Assembly: GCA_964489525.1 (NCBI GenBank)
Contig: CAZAYY010000005.1
Coordinates: 1 to 64,000, forward strand
DNA from: CAZAYY01 sp964489525
Lineage (GTDB): Bacteria > Chloroflexota > Anaerolineae > Anaerolineales > JABWBV01
Direction of reading: 5' to 3'
DNA: 64,000 nucleotides
In this document: piece after piece, positions 20,767 to 28,918 of the stretch
Position numbering within the stretch: the stretch's first letter is position 1
How the letters are laid out: each line of letters starts with the position of its first letter
Program-made: the position numbers and the translations under genes
Notes under the pieces: generated by a model
Databases searched by the model: none
Seen by the model: the letters and a program-made list of their open reading frames with translations, nothing else
What the model was told of the DNA's origin: nothing

Positions 20767-21519
20767 TTATCCTACCCGTTCTGCTTCTTTGCCGTAAATA
20801 TCTTTAAATTTCTTATCGTCAATACCTTCGGGCGGGCCATCATACACCAGCCGGCCTTCATTCAAAGCGACTGCCCGGTCTGCGTAGCGATGAACCAGGT
20901 CCAGGAAGTGCAGGCTGCAAAGCACGGTAACCCCATCTTCTTTATTGATTTTTTCAAGATACTGCATAATGCCATGGGCAAGCACCGGGTCGAGGCTGGC
21001 GACAGGCTCGTCTGCCAGAACAATTTCGGGGTCTTGCATCAAGGCGCGGGCAATCCCCACCCGCTGTTGTTGGCCGCCGCTGAGTTCATCCGCTCGATAA
21101 TAGGCTTTGTCACCAATCCCAACCCGGTTGAGCTGTTTCAGGGCTTTGTCCACATCCGCTTTGGGAAAGCGGTTCAAAAGGCTCCAGGCGGGGTTAACAT
21201 AGCCCAGGCGACCCGCCAACACATTGGTCAGTACCGAAGAGCGGTGAACCAGGTTGAAGTTTTGAAAAACCATACCAATTTTTCGGCGAATTCGGCGCAG
21301 TTCTTCTTGCGAGGCTGTGGTGATGTTGACCCCATTCCAAATTACATACCCCGAGGTGGGTTCAATCAGGCGGTTAATGCAGCGCAGCATGGTAGATTTT
21401 CCAGACCCCGAAAGGCCAATCACTGCCAGGAATTGGCCCTTGGGCACCTCAAAGCTAACTTCACGCAGCGCCTGTACGCCACCATCATACGTTTTTGAAA
21501 GGTTTTGAATCTTCAGCAT
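20767..21519 (-). CDS. phnC: phosphonate-type ABC transporter ATPase
   Basis: 250 aa ABC ATPase. Walker A GLSGSGKST (35-43), Q-loop in MVFQNFNLV, signature LSGGQQQRV, Walker B EIVLADEP and switch His in CSLHFLDL. The pattern SLHFLDLVHRYADR and the tail YDGPPEGIDDKKFKDIYG are characteristic of PhnC rather than GlnQ/HisP amino acid ATPases. It is the only ATPase in this operon although two permeases of different families are present. The SD is weak (GTGAG); translation may be influenced by the hairpin at 21539-21576 just upstream. Confidence 0.92.
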   Translation of the reverse strand: MLKIQNLSKTYDGGVQALREVSFEVPKGQFLAVIGLSGSGKSTMLRCINRLIEPTSGYVIWNGVNITTASQEELRRIRRKIGMVFQNFNLVHRSSVLTNVLAGRLGYVNPAWSLLNRFPKADVDKALKQLNRVGIGDKAYYRADELSGGQQQRVGIARALMQDPEIVLADEPVASLDPVLAHGIMQYLEKINKEDGVTVLCSLHFLDLVHRYADRAVALNEGRLVYDGPPEGIDDKKFKDIYGKEAERVG

Positions 21520-21538
21520 AGGCTCACTTTAGAAATAT

Positions 21539-21576
21539 CCTGTGGGCAAACCCGGTATTGCGAATTTGCCCACAGG
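21539..21576 (-). repeat. 12-bp inverted repeat before phnC
   Basis: CCTGTGGGCAAA (21539-21550) and TTTGCCCACAGG (21565-21576) are perfectly complementary with a 14-base loop. It lies 19 bases before the phnC ATG in the operon leader and may modulate phnC translation or mRNA decay. Confidence 0.6.
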
Positions 21577-21588
21577 CAAAGAAAAAGA

Positions 21589-21620
21589 AAGGGCTGCCAA
21601 AAAGGTTTTTGGCAGCCCTT
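21589..21620 (-). terminator. intercistronic terminator after the binding-protein gene
   Basis: Perfect 15-bp arms AAGGGCTGCCAAAAA (21589-21603) and TTTTTGGCAGCCCTT (21606-21620), loop of 2, followed on the minus strand by TTTCTTTTTCTTTG. It lies 13 bases past the binding-protein stop. Partial termination here would keep binding protein more abundant than ATPase and permease, as in many ABC operons. Confidence 0.85.
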
Positions 21621-21633
21621 GTGGTTGAGAAAA

Positions 21634-23457
21634 TTACCGGCCGAGGTCTTCGAGGGTCAGGCCAACGGCAGCAACCATCTTGCGGACAAAGTCGTATTCT
21701 TCATCCGTAGCAGGTTCCATACCGGACCAACCATAGAAGTCACGGTTGCCAATCGAGGTGGCCCAGGCTTCGGTCTGGGAAAATGCGGCCAATGCTTCCT
21801 CAATTTGGGCACGCAGTTCAGCCGGGAAATCCGGGCCAAACGACAGGGTGTCGTTGGGGATGCGAGGGGAAATGGCCAGAACACGGACTTTTTCCATGAC
21901 GTCCGGAGCTTCTGCCCGGATGTTGCGGCGGGCATCCAGGATGGTCCATTCGCCGCAGACGATGTTAGAGCCGTCTTCGGTAACGGCGCATTCACCAGCA
22001 GCCTCGTCGGTGACATCAAACGGCATGGATTCATCCCAAACACCGCCCCCAGCGAGCAGCGGCGGGCTAAAGTAGGAAGTGCCAAAGTCTACTTCGCCGT
22101 TATAAACTGCCTTTACACTCTGGGTGTGGCCGCCAGTTTCAACAGTTTCACCATAAGCAATGCCTGCTTCCTGAAGCATAACCAACGGAACCATATAGCC
22201 AGAAGTAGAGCCAACGTCACCGTAGCCCCATTTCTTGCCGGCCAGGTCGGCCAGGGTCATGATGTCGCTGTCGCGGGCGACCACAATCTGGGCGTAGTAA
22301 TAGGCGAGGCCATTGCGGATGGCTTTGAAGGAAACATCCACACCACAAAGTTGGTTGGCCAGGGTATAGCCCAGGGCAGGGATAAAGCCCATGGTGTCTT
22401 CGGGAGAAGCGCACATTTCTTCGATGGTGGCTGCGTAGGAGGTCGGGACGGAAACGACAAAATTCAAGCCAGTGGCTTCATTCAAGGCAGCCGCCATGAC
22501 TTCGCCGCCGGTAACAATAACCTGGGCTTCAACCGAAGGAACAAAGAGAACTTTGATCGGGCGGTTGGTGCCGCCGATTTCGTTCGGGTCCACGCCATAG
22601 GCGCCAGCGCCGATATCGTCATAAGTCAGGTTGAAGTCCGGGCCAAACCATTTCGCGTTAATGGTCGCCAGGGTGCCATCGGCCTTCATCTCGGCGATGA
22701 CCATGTTAAAGGGCTTGACCAGGTCGCTGCCCTTGGGGAAAATGAAACCAAGCTGGTCGCTTTGAATCGAGGGGCCAAGCAGCTTGACTTTGTCGGCGTT
22801 CTCACCGCGATAGCCCTGCCCGGCAGTTTCGTCAATGATGACACCATCCACATCACCGGCAATCAGCGCCTGAACAGCCAGGCCGAAGGTGTCAAAGGCT
22901 TTAACCCGCTCTTCGCCCACGAGCGCGATCGCAGTGTTGTAGTTCGAGGTGCCCACCTGCTCGGCAAGCAGCAGGTTGGGGTCGGCTTTGAAATCATCCG
23001 GACCGGTGAAACGAGTTTCATCAATGCGGACCAGCATGCGCTGCTCGGTTGCAATGTACCCATCCGAGAAATCAACCTGCTGGGCGCGTTCTTCGGTGAT
23101 GGTGATGCCATCGGCAGCCATGTCGAACTGGCCCTGGGCAACGGCGGCAATCATGGTGTCCCAGGCAAACTCAACATAAACCGGTTTGCAGTTCAGGCGT
23201 TTGCAAGCCTCTTCCAGGAAATCGTAATCCCAACCCTGGGCTTCGCCTGTTTCCAGGGAAATATAGTTGAATGGCAGGTAAGCGTTTTCAACCGCGACGG
23301 TAATTTCACGCCCGCCCAGGTCGGGCAGTTTGCCATCATCCATCTGGCCTGAACCGGCCTGGGTTGGTTGAACCTCGGTGGTCGGTTCCGCTTGGCTGGT
23401 GCAGGCTGCTAAAACAAACACCAGCAGCAGGCCCAAAATAATAAAGGTCTTCTTCAT
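21634..23457 (-). CDS. lipoprotein fusing an amino acid binding domain to a phosphonate binding domain
   Basis: 607 aa. Lipoprotein signal with lipobox LAAC (Cys19), then a low-complexity linker. Domain 1 (about 50-273) is an SBP_bac_3 polar amino acid binding fold: ITVAVENAYLPFNYI, GWDYDFLEEACKRL, FDMAADGITITEERAQQVDFS. Domain 2 (about 300-607) is a PhnD-like phosphonate/phosphite binding fold: IKVLFVPSVEAQVI, AALNEATGLNFVVSVP, IMTLADLAGKKWGYGD, SGYMVPLVMLQEAGI. Each domain alone is the size of a normal binding protein (about 230 and 300 aa). SD AAGGAG precedes the ATG. The genes on either side, an amino acid permease upstream and PhnC/PhnE downstream, match the two domains, which supports a real fusion rather than an assembly artefact. 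Confidence 0.88.
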   Translation of the reverse strand: MKKTFIILGLLLVFVLAACTSQAEPTTEVQPTQAGSGQMDDGKLPDLGGREITVAVENAYLPFNYISLETGEAQGWDYDFLEEACKRLNCKPVYVEFAWDTMIAAVAQGQFDMAADGITITEERAQQVDFSDGYIATEQRMLVRIDETRFTGPDDFKADPNLLLAEQVGTSNYNTAIALVGEERVKAFDTFGLAVQALIAGDVDGVIIDETAGQGYRGENADKVKLLGPSIQSDQLGFIFPKGSDLVKPFNMVIAEMKADGTLATINAKWFGPDFNLTYDDIGAGAYGVDPNEIGGTNRPIKVLFVPSVEAQVIVTGGEVMAAALNEATGLNFVVSVPTSYAATIEEMCASPEDTMGFIPALGYTLANQLCGVDVSFKAIRNGLAYYYAQIVVARDSDIMTLADLAGKKWGYGDVGSTSGYMVPLVMLQEAGIAYGETVETGGHTQSVKAVYNGEVDFGTSYFSPPLLAGGGVWDESMPFDVTDEAAGECAVTEDGSNIVCGEWTILDARRNIRAEAPDVMEKVRVLAISPRIPNDTLSFGPDFPAELRAQIEEALAAFSQTEAWATSIGNRDFYGWSGMEPATDEEYDFVRKMVAAVGLTLEDLGR

Positions 23458-23554
23458 TGGTTCTTCTCCTTAATTCTTTAAAAAAATGGTGATTCAATGC
23501 AGTTAAACGAAAGGATATCCATCCAGGTTTTCAGTGAATAAAACCACCTCCTTT

Positions 23555-24445
23555 TTAGCGCTGTTGGTCAGCGTTCATTTTTCTTTCGAGGTAGCGCACC
23601 CCGGCAGAAAGAATCAAGGTCATGGACAAATATAAATAGGCCATTGTGTTATAAGTTTCGGCAAACTTAAAAGAAGCATTGGTGTATTTCTTACCCATCT
23701 GGGTAATTTCTTCCACACCAATCACCGAGACTAGAGAAGATTCTTTAAGCATGGCAATAAAGTCGTTGCCCAAAGGGGGCAAAATCCGGCGAAAGGCCTG
23801 GGGGAAAATGATGAAACGAAAAGATTGAAACCAGTTAAGCCCCAAAGCCTGGGCGGCTTCAATTTGGCCCCGCTCGACGGACTGGATGCCAGCCCGAAAA
23901 ATTTCGGATGAAAATGCCCCATAACTGATGGCCAAAGCGATGATGCCCCGCGTCACGTAAGAAATATCGCGGACCCCCAGGGAGGCCAAAGCATTCGCCT
24001 CACCCAACAGGGTTGTAACCAAGTTGGTTTGACCCAACCAATTAATCCCAGTCACGGCAGCGGGAACCAACACCAGTGCTACATAAAAAATCTGGACGAT
24101 TATGGGCACACCCCGGATAATTTGAACATAGAACTGGGCCAGGTTGCGCCAGAAAGCGTTTTTCGAAAGCTGCCCTAAAGCCGTAATGAGCCCTAAAATA
24201 ATGGAGAAAAAATATGCCACCAGGGTGACCTGCAGGGTCACACTTAAGCCCACCACAATTTTACTAAAGGCTTCCTGGTAATCTTCGTTGACCTGGACAT
24301 TCCAGACAATTAGAACCCCCAAAAGCAGCACAACAATCGCCCAATATGGAAGTGTCGAAAGCCTGTCGGTGATCCGCGCTTGAAAAGCATTGGGCATAGA
24401 AAAACCAGTGTTTTTTTCAGAACTGGAGGGAGAGGGCGCTTTCAT
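23555..24445 (-). CDS. polar amino acid ABC transporter permease (HisM/GlnP type)
   Basis: 296 aa. An N-terminal cytoplasmic stretch of about 30 residues, a first helix (32-50), then a BPD_transp_1 domain with helices from about 65: VTLQVTLVAYFFSIILG, FYVQIIRGVPIIVQIFY (the typical ELIRGTP-like motif), SYGAFSSEIFRAGIQSV and the EAA loop EAAQALGLNWFQSFRFIIFP. ATG 24445 has GAGG upstream; a TTG 12 bases earlier lies inside that SD. First gene of the operon. No GlnQ/HisP ATPase follows, so it must either use the PhnC encoded downstream or one from elsewhere. Confidence 0.9.
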   Translation of the reverse strand: MKAPSPSSSEKNTGFSMPNAFQARITDRLSTLPYWAIVVLLLGVLIVWNVQVNEDYQEAFSKIVVGLSVTLQVTLVAYFFSIILGLITALGQLSKNAFWRNLAQFYVQIIRGVPIIVQIFYVALVLVPAAVTGINWLGQTNLVTTLLGEANALASLGVRDISYVTRGIIALAISYGAFSSEIFRAGIQSVERGQIEAAQALGLNWFQSFRFIIFPQAFRRILPPLGNDFIAMLKESSLVSVIGVEEITQMGKKYTNASFKFAETYNTMAYLYLSMTLILSAGVRYLERKMNADQQR

Positions 24446-24499
24446 GGGACACCTCAATTTATTTAAAAGTAGGGTTGGAAAAAACCATTACAGGCAACA

Positions 24500-24528
24500 A
24501 TAATAACCCATTAACAGGTGAGATGCAA
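24500..24528 (-). promoter_or_regulatory. promoter of the hybrid ABC operon
   Basis: On the minus strand TTGCAT (24528-24523), 17-base spacer, TATTAT (24505-24500), giving a leader of about 48 bases before ATG 24445. It lies back to back with the folC promoter. No clear Pho-box or operator repeat was seen. Confidence 0.6.
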
Positions 24529-24613
24529 GGAAAAAATCAACAGTTTTGCCCCGGGGAGCACTCCAAAAGCTGCTTAACTGGCCCACATGTACCCACCTCT
24601 ACCCAGGTTGTCC

Positions 24614-24642
24614 TTGCTTACCGGGCATCGCAGGGGTAAAAT
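24614..24642 (+). promoter_or_regulatory. promoter of folC (leaderless geometry)
   Basis: TTGCTT (24614-24619), 17-base spacer, TAAAAT (24637-24642). The ATG at 24651 is only 8 bases after the -10 box, so transcription would begin at or next to the start codon. Confidence 0.55.
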
Positions 24643-24650
24643 CCATCGCT

Positions 24651-26063
24651 ATGGCAGAAGAAAACCGTAATAAACACGCAAATGCTTTGGACTTTATTTT
24701 CCAATTTGTCGAAAACTCTCGGACGCACAGCATCGGGCATTCTGCGAATCCCGAAGAAGGACTGCGGCGCATGGGAATCCTGCTTACGCGGCTTGGGAAC
24801 CCGCATCAAAACACCAAAATCATTCACATAGCTGGAACAAAGGGCAAAGGATCGGTTGCCAGCCTGTGCGCCAGTGCCCTTCAGGCTGCAGGTTATCGAG
24901 TTGGGTTAAACACGTCTCCCCATCTGCAAGATTTTGAAGAAAGAATCCAGCTCAATGGTGAACCCATTTCCCCGGAAGCATTGGTTCGCCTGGTTGAAAG
25001 GGTCAAACCAGCCGTGGAAAACATCAACGGCTTGACCACTTTCGAATTAATTACCGCGCTCGCACTTTTCTATTTTTCAGAACAGAGGGTGGATTTCGTT
25101 GTGCTGGAAACCGGGATGGGTGGGCGGTTAGACGCTACCAACGTCGTCACCCCAATCGTTTCCATTATCACCTCTATTTCGTATGACCACCAGGAATACC
25201 TGGGAAATACCCTGGCAGAAATTGCCGCTGAAAAAGCAGGCATTATCAAACCCGGGATTCCGGTGGTCATTTCTCCGCAAACGGAGGAAAGCCGCCGGGT
25301 TCTCACTCAAACCGCTTACCAAAAAGGCGCTCTGCTCATCGAAACCAACGTGGCGTTTAAAACCATTTTCATCAACCACACCCTGAAAGGACAATCCTTC
25401 TGGATTTGGCCTGCCCACGAACAGGCCATGATGGATAATTTTTTAGAGGGTAAAACCAACCCGGGCTGGCAGCCCACCCGCTTAAACCTGCGGCTTTTGG
25501 GCAAACACCAGCTGGAAAATGCCGCAACCGCCTACAGTGCACTCAAAACCATCGAAAGCACCGGACACCCCGTGCCCACTTCGGCCATACAAAGCGGGTT
25601 TACCAGCCTCACCTGGCCAATCCGCTTTGAAATCGTCCAGGAAGACCCTCCTGTCGTCCTAGATGGGGCGCACAATGAAGATTCCGCCCGACGTTTGCGC
25701 GAGGCACTGGACGATTATTTTCCTGAAACCCCAGTGATTGCCATATTTGGCACTTCCGTCGGCAAAGATGCTGCCGGGATGCTGACAGCCCTCAAACCCC
25801 GACTGTCAGAAGTGATTCTCACCCGTTCGATTCACCCTCGATCGGCACAACCAGAATCCCTGGCCGAAACCTGCACATCCCTGGGTCTTCAATACCACAT
25901 CTTCCAAACCGTTGAAGAAGCTCTGGCTTATGGGCGGGAAAGCATTTCAAATGGAAAAATGCTGCTTGCGACAGGCAGCCTGTTTGTGGCAGCCGGCGTG
26001 AGGGCGGCCTGGCAGCCTTCAAGCCTATCCAGCAGTTTAACCACCCCTACCCTCGCGAAATAG
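24651..26063 (+). CDS. folC: bifunctional folylpolyglutamate / dihydrofolate synthase
   Basis: 470 aa Mur-ligase-family enzyme that adds glutamate to dihydropteroate and/or reduced folates with ATP. P-loop GTKGKGS at 62-68, the NTSPHLQDFEERIQL segment, ETGMGGRLDATN and SYDHQEYLGNT are FolC signatures; the C-terminal domain has VVLDGAHNEDSAR. The frame stays open back to 24546, but ATG 24651 begins at the family's usual N-terminus and coincides with the start predicted from the promoter. No usable SD is present (AGGGGT is 13 bases away), consistent with a leaderless mRNA. Monocistronic, divergent from the ABC operon. Confidence 0.92.
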   Translation: MAEENRNKHANALDFIFQFVENSRTHSIGHSANPEEGLRRMGILLTRLGNPHQNTKIIHIAGTKGKGSVASLCASALQAAGYRVGLNTSPHLQDFEERIQLNGEPISPEALVRLVERVKPAVENINGLTTFELITALALFYFSEQRVDFVVLETGMGGRLDATNVVTPIVSIITSISYDHQEYLGNTLAEIAAEKAGIIKPGIPVVISPQTEESRRVLTQTAYQKGALLIETNVAFKTIFINHTLKGQSFWIWPAHEQAMMDNFLEGKTNPGWQPTRLNLRLLGKHQLENAATAYSALKTIESTGHPVPTSAIQSGFTSLTWPIRFEIVQEDPPVVLDGAHNEDSARRLREALDDYFPETPVIAIFGTSVGKDAAGMLTALKPRLSEVILTRSIHPRSAQPESLAETCTSLGLQYHIFQTVEEALAYGRESISNGKMLLATGSLFVAAGVRAAWQPSSLSSSLTTPTLAK

Positions 26064-26111
26064 CCAGGTTTCAGCACCCGGGCTGCCCGGCTGGGGAGGG
26101 GTTAGAAGGTT

Positions 26112-26191
26112 AGAACCGCAGGTTCTCATAACATACCCTTGCACCTCCCCGCTGCCGGGGACGAACCTTTCCCCTTAAAAAGGGATATAAT
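26112..26191 (+). promoter_or_regulatory. lon promoter region with two short inverted repeats
   Basis: TATAAT at 26186-26191, 48 bases before the lon ATG, without a good -35. Just upstream are AGAACC-GCA-GGTTCT (26112-26126) and CCCTT-AAA-AAGGG (26172-26184), the latter touching the -10 box. Either could be an operator or part of the folC 3' end; neither matches CIRCE or HAIR heat-shock operators as I know them. Confidence 0.4.
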
Positions 26192-26239
26192 CTGCCTGTT
26201 CTGTCGAGAACCCCCAGAAAATAAACAGAGGAACGCAGT

Positions 26240-28750
26240 ATGAGAGATAATCAATGGATGATGGATGACAGCGAAGATGAAGATGAGGATGAAATCCAGG
26301 AGCTGATTCAAAGCAGAACGGATGAACTCTACGCAATTCCAGACGCCACGCCAGATGAGCAAGGGATCATCACCCTGCCAGTGATACCGATGCGCGATGT
26401 GGTCATCTTTCCGCGCATGCTTTCACCCATTTTTGTTGGCAGGGAAATTTCGCTGTTAGCCCTGGATGAAGCCCAGGAAAACAACCACACCCTGATTGCC
26501 CTGACCCAGTTGGACAACAGCGAAGACGCCCCAACCGCAGAGAGCTTTTACCCGATTGGGGTAGAAATCGCGGCCGGGCGCCTGCTCAACATGCCCGATG
26601 GCACCCACTCCACACTCGTCCAGGGCCGGAAACGAATTGAGGTCGTAGAGTTTATACAAACCAAGCCGGTGATTTACGTCCGGGCCAGGGTGCTTAGCGA
26701 CCCAATTAGCTACGACCGGGAAACCGAAGCCCTGATGCGCACAGTGAAAAACCTGTTTGAAAAAGTGATGCAGCTAAACGAGAGCATCCCCGAAGAAGCC
26801 TTCTTGTTTGCACTCAACATTGAAGAACCCGGGTGGCTGGCCGATATGGTGGCCACTTCTCTCTCATTGCCGCTCAGCGACCGGCAGGCCATCCTCGCCG
26901 AACTCAACCCCACCCGGCGGCTGCAGCTCATCAGCGGAATGCTGGCCAGCGAACTGGACATGCTCGAATTAGAGGATGAAATCCAAATGCGCGTGCAAAG
27001 CCAGGTGGACCGCTCACAGCGTGAGGTATACCTGCGCGAACAAATGCGCGCCATCCAAACCGAACTCGGAGAAGGGGACCTTTGGGCACAAGAGCTGTCT
27101 GAAATTAAAGAAAAAATTGAAAAAACAACCTTGCCCGAAGAGGTGCGCGCTCGCGCCACCCGTGAGATGCTGCGGTTATCCCAAATGCCGCCCATGTCTC
27201 CCGAAGTGGGCATTATCCGCACCTATATTGACTGGATTTTAGATTTGCCCTGGGCAGAAACCAGCACCGACAACCTGGATTTAAGCCATGTGGCTCAAGT
27301 TTTGAACGAACATCATTATGGACTGAGCCAAATCAAAGACCGCATCCTGGAATACATCGCCGTACGCAGCCTGAACCCCAAACGGCTGCGCCAGCCCATT
27401 TTGTGCTTTGCTGGCCCACCGGGCACCGGTAAAACCTCCATGGGTCAATCCATTGCCAGGGCATTAGGCCGGGAATTCGTGCGCATTTCACTGGGGGGGG
27501 TGCGCGACGAAGCAGAAATTCGAGGCCACCGCCGCACCTATATCGGTGCCCTGCCCGGCAGAATTTTGCAAACCATGCGGCGCGCAGGTACGCTCAACCC
27601 GCTCTTCATGCTGGATGAAGTTGACAAACTCAGCTCTGATTATCGGGGAGATCCATCCTCCGCCCTGTTGGAAGTGCTCGACCCGGAACAAAATTACGCA
27701 TTTTCCGATCACTATCTTGAACTGCCTTACGACCTTTCCAAAGTAATGTTCATCACAACAGCCAACTGGATTGGCCGGATACCCGACCCCCTACTCGACC
27801 GGATGGAAGTGATTGAATTTAACGGGTATATCGAAGAAGAGAAAATTGAAATCTGCCACCGCTTTTTGCTCAAACGTCAGATGGAAGAAAACGGGGTGGA
27901 TGAAAATGAACTGCAAATCACCGACCAGGCGTTGCAGCGAGTGATTCGGGAATACACCTACGAATCAGGGGTGCGCAACCTGGAAAGAGAAATCGGGCGA
28001 ATTTGCCGCAAGGTGGCCCGTTTGAAAGCTGAAAAGCGCCCATTCCCCAGCCGGATTATGGCCGCAAATGTGGTAAAGCTGCTTGGGCCCCCGCAATTTT
28101 TCCAGAGTGAAGCCGAGCGACAGGACGAAGTGGGGGTTGCAACCGCCCTGGCATGGACCGAAAACGGGGGAGATATTATGCCCGTAGAAGTGCTTCTGCT
28201 GGACGGCAAAGGCAACCTTCAGCTTACCGGCCAGATTGGGGATGTCATGCAGGAATCCGCCCAGGCCGGTTTGTCATACCTGAAATCGCGGGCCAGCCAA
28301 TTAGAGATTGCCTCGGATTCATTTGAAAACCTGGATATCCACCTGCATATACCCGAAGGCTCCATCCCCAAGGATGGCCCTAGTGCGGGTATCACCATGG
28401 CCACTGCGCTGATATCCGCCTTCACCCGGCGCAAAGCCCGCAAAGAAGTGGGTATGACAGGCGAAATTACCCTGCGCGGGCGTGTGCTGCCCGTGGGGGG
28501 GGTGCGCGAAAAAGTGCTGGCTGCCCACCGTTCCGGAATCAAAGAGGTCATTCTCCCTCAAAAAAACGCCAAAGACCTGGTAGATATTCCCAAAAAAGTA
28601 CGCCAGGAAATTAAAATCATCCTGGTGGATCATATGGATCAGGTTTTGGACGTTGCACTCCACACCGAACGTGCTGAAAAGGAAAAAACCCGGGCCACCC
28701 GGCGGAAACCAGAGACTATCCAGGCTGAAAACACCGAGGCCAGCGAATAG
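26240..28750 (+). CDS. lon: ATP-dependent protease La
   Basis: 836 aa AAA+ protease. An unusual acidic N-terminus (ten Asp/Glu within residues 9-19) precedes the LON substrate-binding domain (about 40-240), a coiled coil, the AAA+ module with Walker A GPPGTGKT at 392-399 and Walker B FMLDEVDK, and the peptidase domain with the Ser715/Lys758 dyad (PKDGPSAGI, GGVREKVLAAHRSG). Length is typical for LonA. The basic tail after the protease domain (KEKTRATRRK) is extra. SD AGAGGAA lies about 6 bases upstream. Single gene, ended by a hairpin. It probably degrades misfolded and regulatory proteins and may be stress induced. Confidence 0.96.
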   Translation: MRDNQWMMDDSEDEDEDEIQELIQSRTDELYAIPDATPDEQGIITLPVIPMRDVVIFPRMLSPIFVGREISLLALDEAQENNHTLIALTQLDNSEDAPTAESFYPIGVEIAAGRLLNMPDGTHSTLVQGRKRIEVVEFIQTKPVIYVRARVLSDPISYDRETEALMRTVKNLFEKVMQLNESIPEEAFLFALNIEEPGWLADMVATSLSLPLSDRQAILAELNPTRRLQLISGMLASELDMLELEDEIQMRVQSQVDRSQREVYLREQMRAIQTELGEGDLWAQELSEIKEKIEKTTLPEEVRARATREMLRLSQMPPMSPEVGIIRTYIDWILDLPWAETSTDNLDLSHVAQVLNEHHYGLSQIKDRILEYIAVRSLNPKRLRQPILCFAGPPGTGKTSMGQSIARALGREFVRISLGGVRDEAEIRGHRRTYIGALPGRILQTMRRAGTLNPLFMLDEVDKLSSDYRGDPSSALLEVLDPEQNYAFSDHYLELPYDLSKVMFITTANWIGRIPDPLLDRMEVIEFNGYIEEEKIEICHRFLLKRQMEENGVDENELQITDQALQRVIREYTYESGVRNLEREIGRICRKVARLKAEKRPFPSRIMAANVVKLLGPPQFFQSEAERQDEVGVATALAWTENGGDIMPVEVLLLDGKGNLQLTGQIGDVMQESAQAGLSYLKSRASQLEIASDSFENLDIHLHIPEGSIPKDGPSAGITMATALISAFTRRKARKEVGMTGEITLRGRVLPVGGVREKVLAAHRSGIKEVILPQKNAKDLVDIPKKVRQEIKIILVDHMDQVLDVALHTERAEKEKTRATRRKPETIQAENTEASE

Positions 28751-28802
28751 CCTTTCGCAAACGGTTTCCTAATCCTTATGTATATCAACCCATAAATGGG
28801 TC

Positions 28803-28832
28803 ATTTTCAGGGCGGGTTGCCGCCCTGAAAAT
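28803..28832. terminator. hairpin downstream of lon
   Basis: Perfect 13-bp stem ATTTTCAGGGCGG / CCGCCCTGAAAAT with loop GTTG, 52 bases after the lon stop. The A/T-rich outer pairs allow weak termination in both directions; no long T-run follows. Confidence 0.65.
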
Positions 28833-28883
28833 ATTTAACCGGAAAGTGTTTTTGGAAAACTCATGTTTAAGATGAAAACAAGT

Positions 28884-28912
28884 TTGCAACACTGTGTAAT
28901 TCATGCCATAAT
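28884..28912 (+). promoter_or_regulatory. promoter of the AlbA-type regulator (leaderless geometry)
   Basis: TTGCAA (28884-28889), 17-base spacer, CATAAT (28907-28912), then six bases and GTG 28919. There is no room for a ribosome binding site. Confidence 0.6.
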
Positions 28913-28918
28913 TAGACC

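Noticed and set aside
21505..23352. 615-codon plus-strand open frame opposite the fused binding protein
   Set aside because: It is a mirror of a high-GC gene on the other strand, has no SD or family motifs, and the minus-strand frame encodes two clear binding domains.
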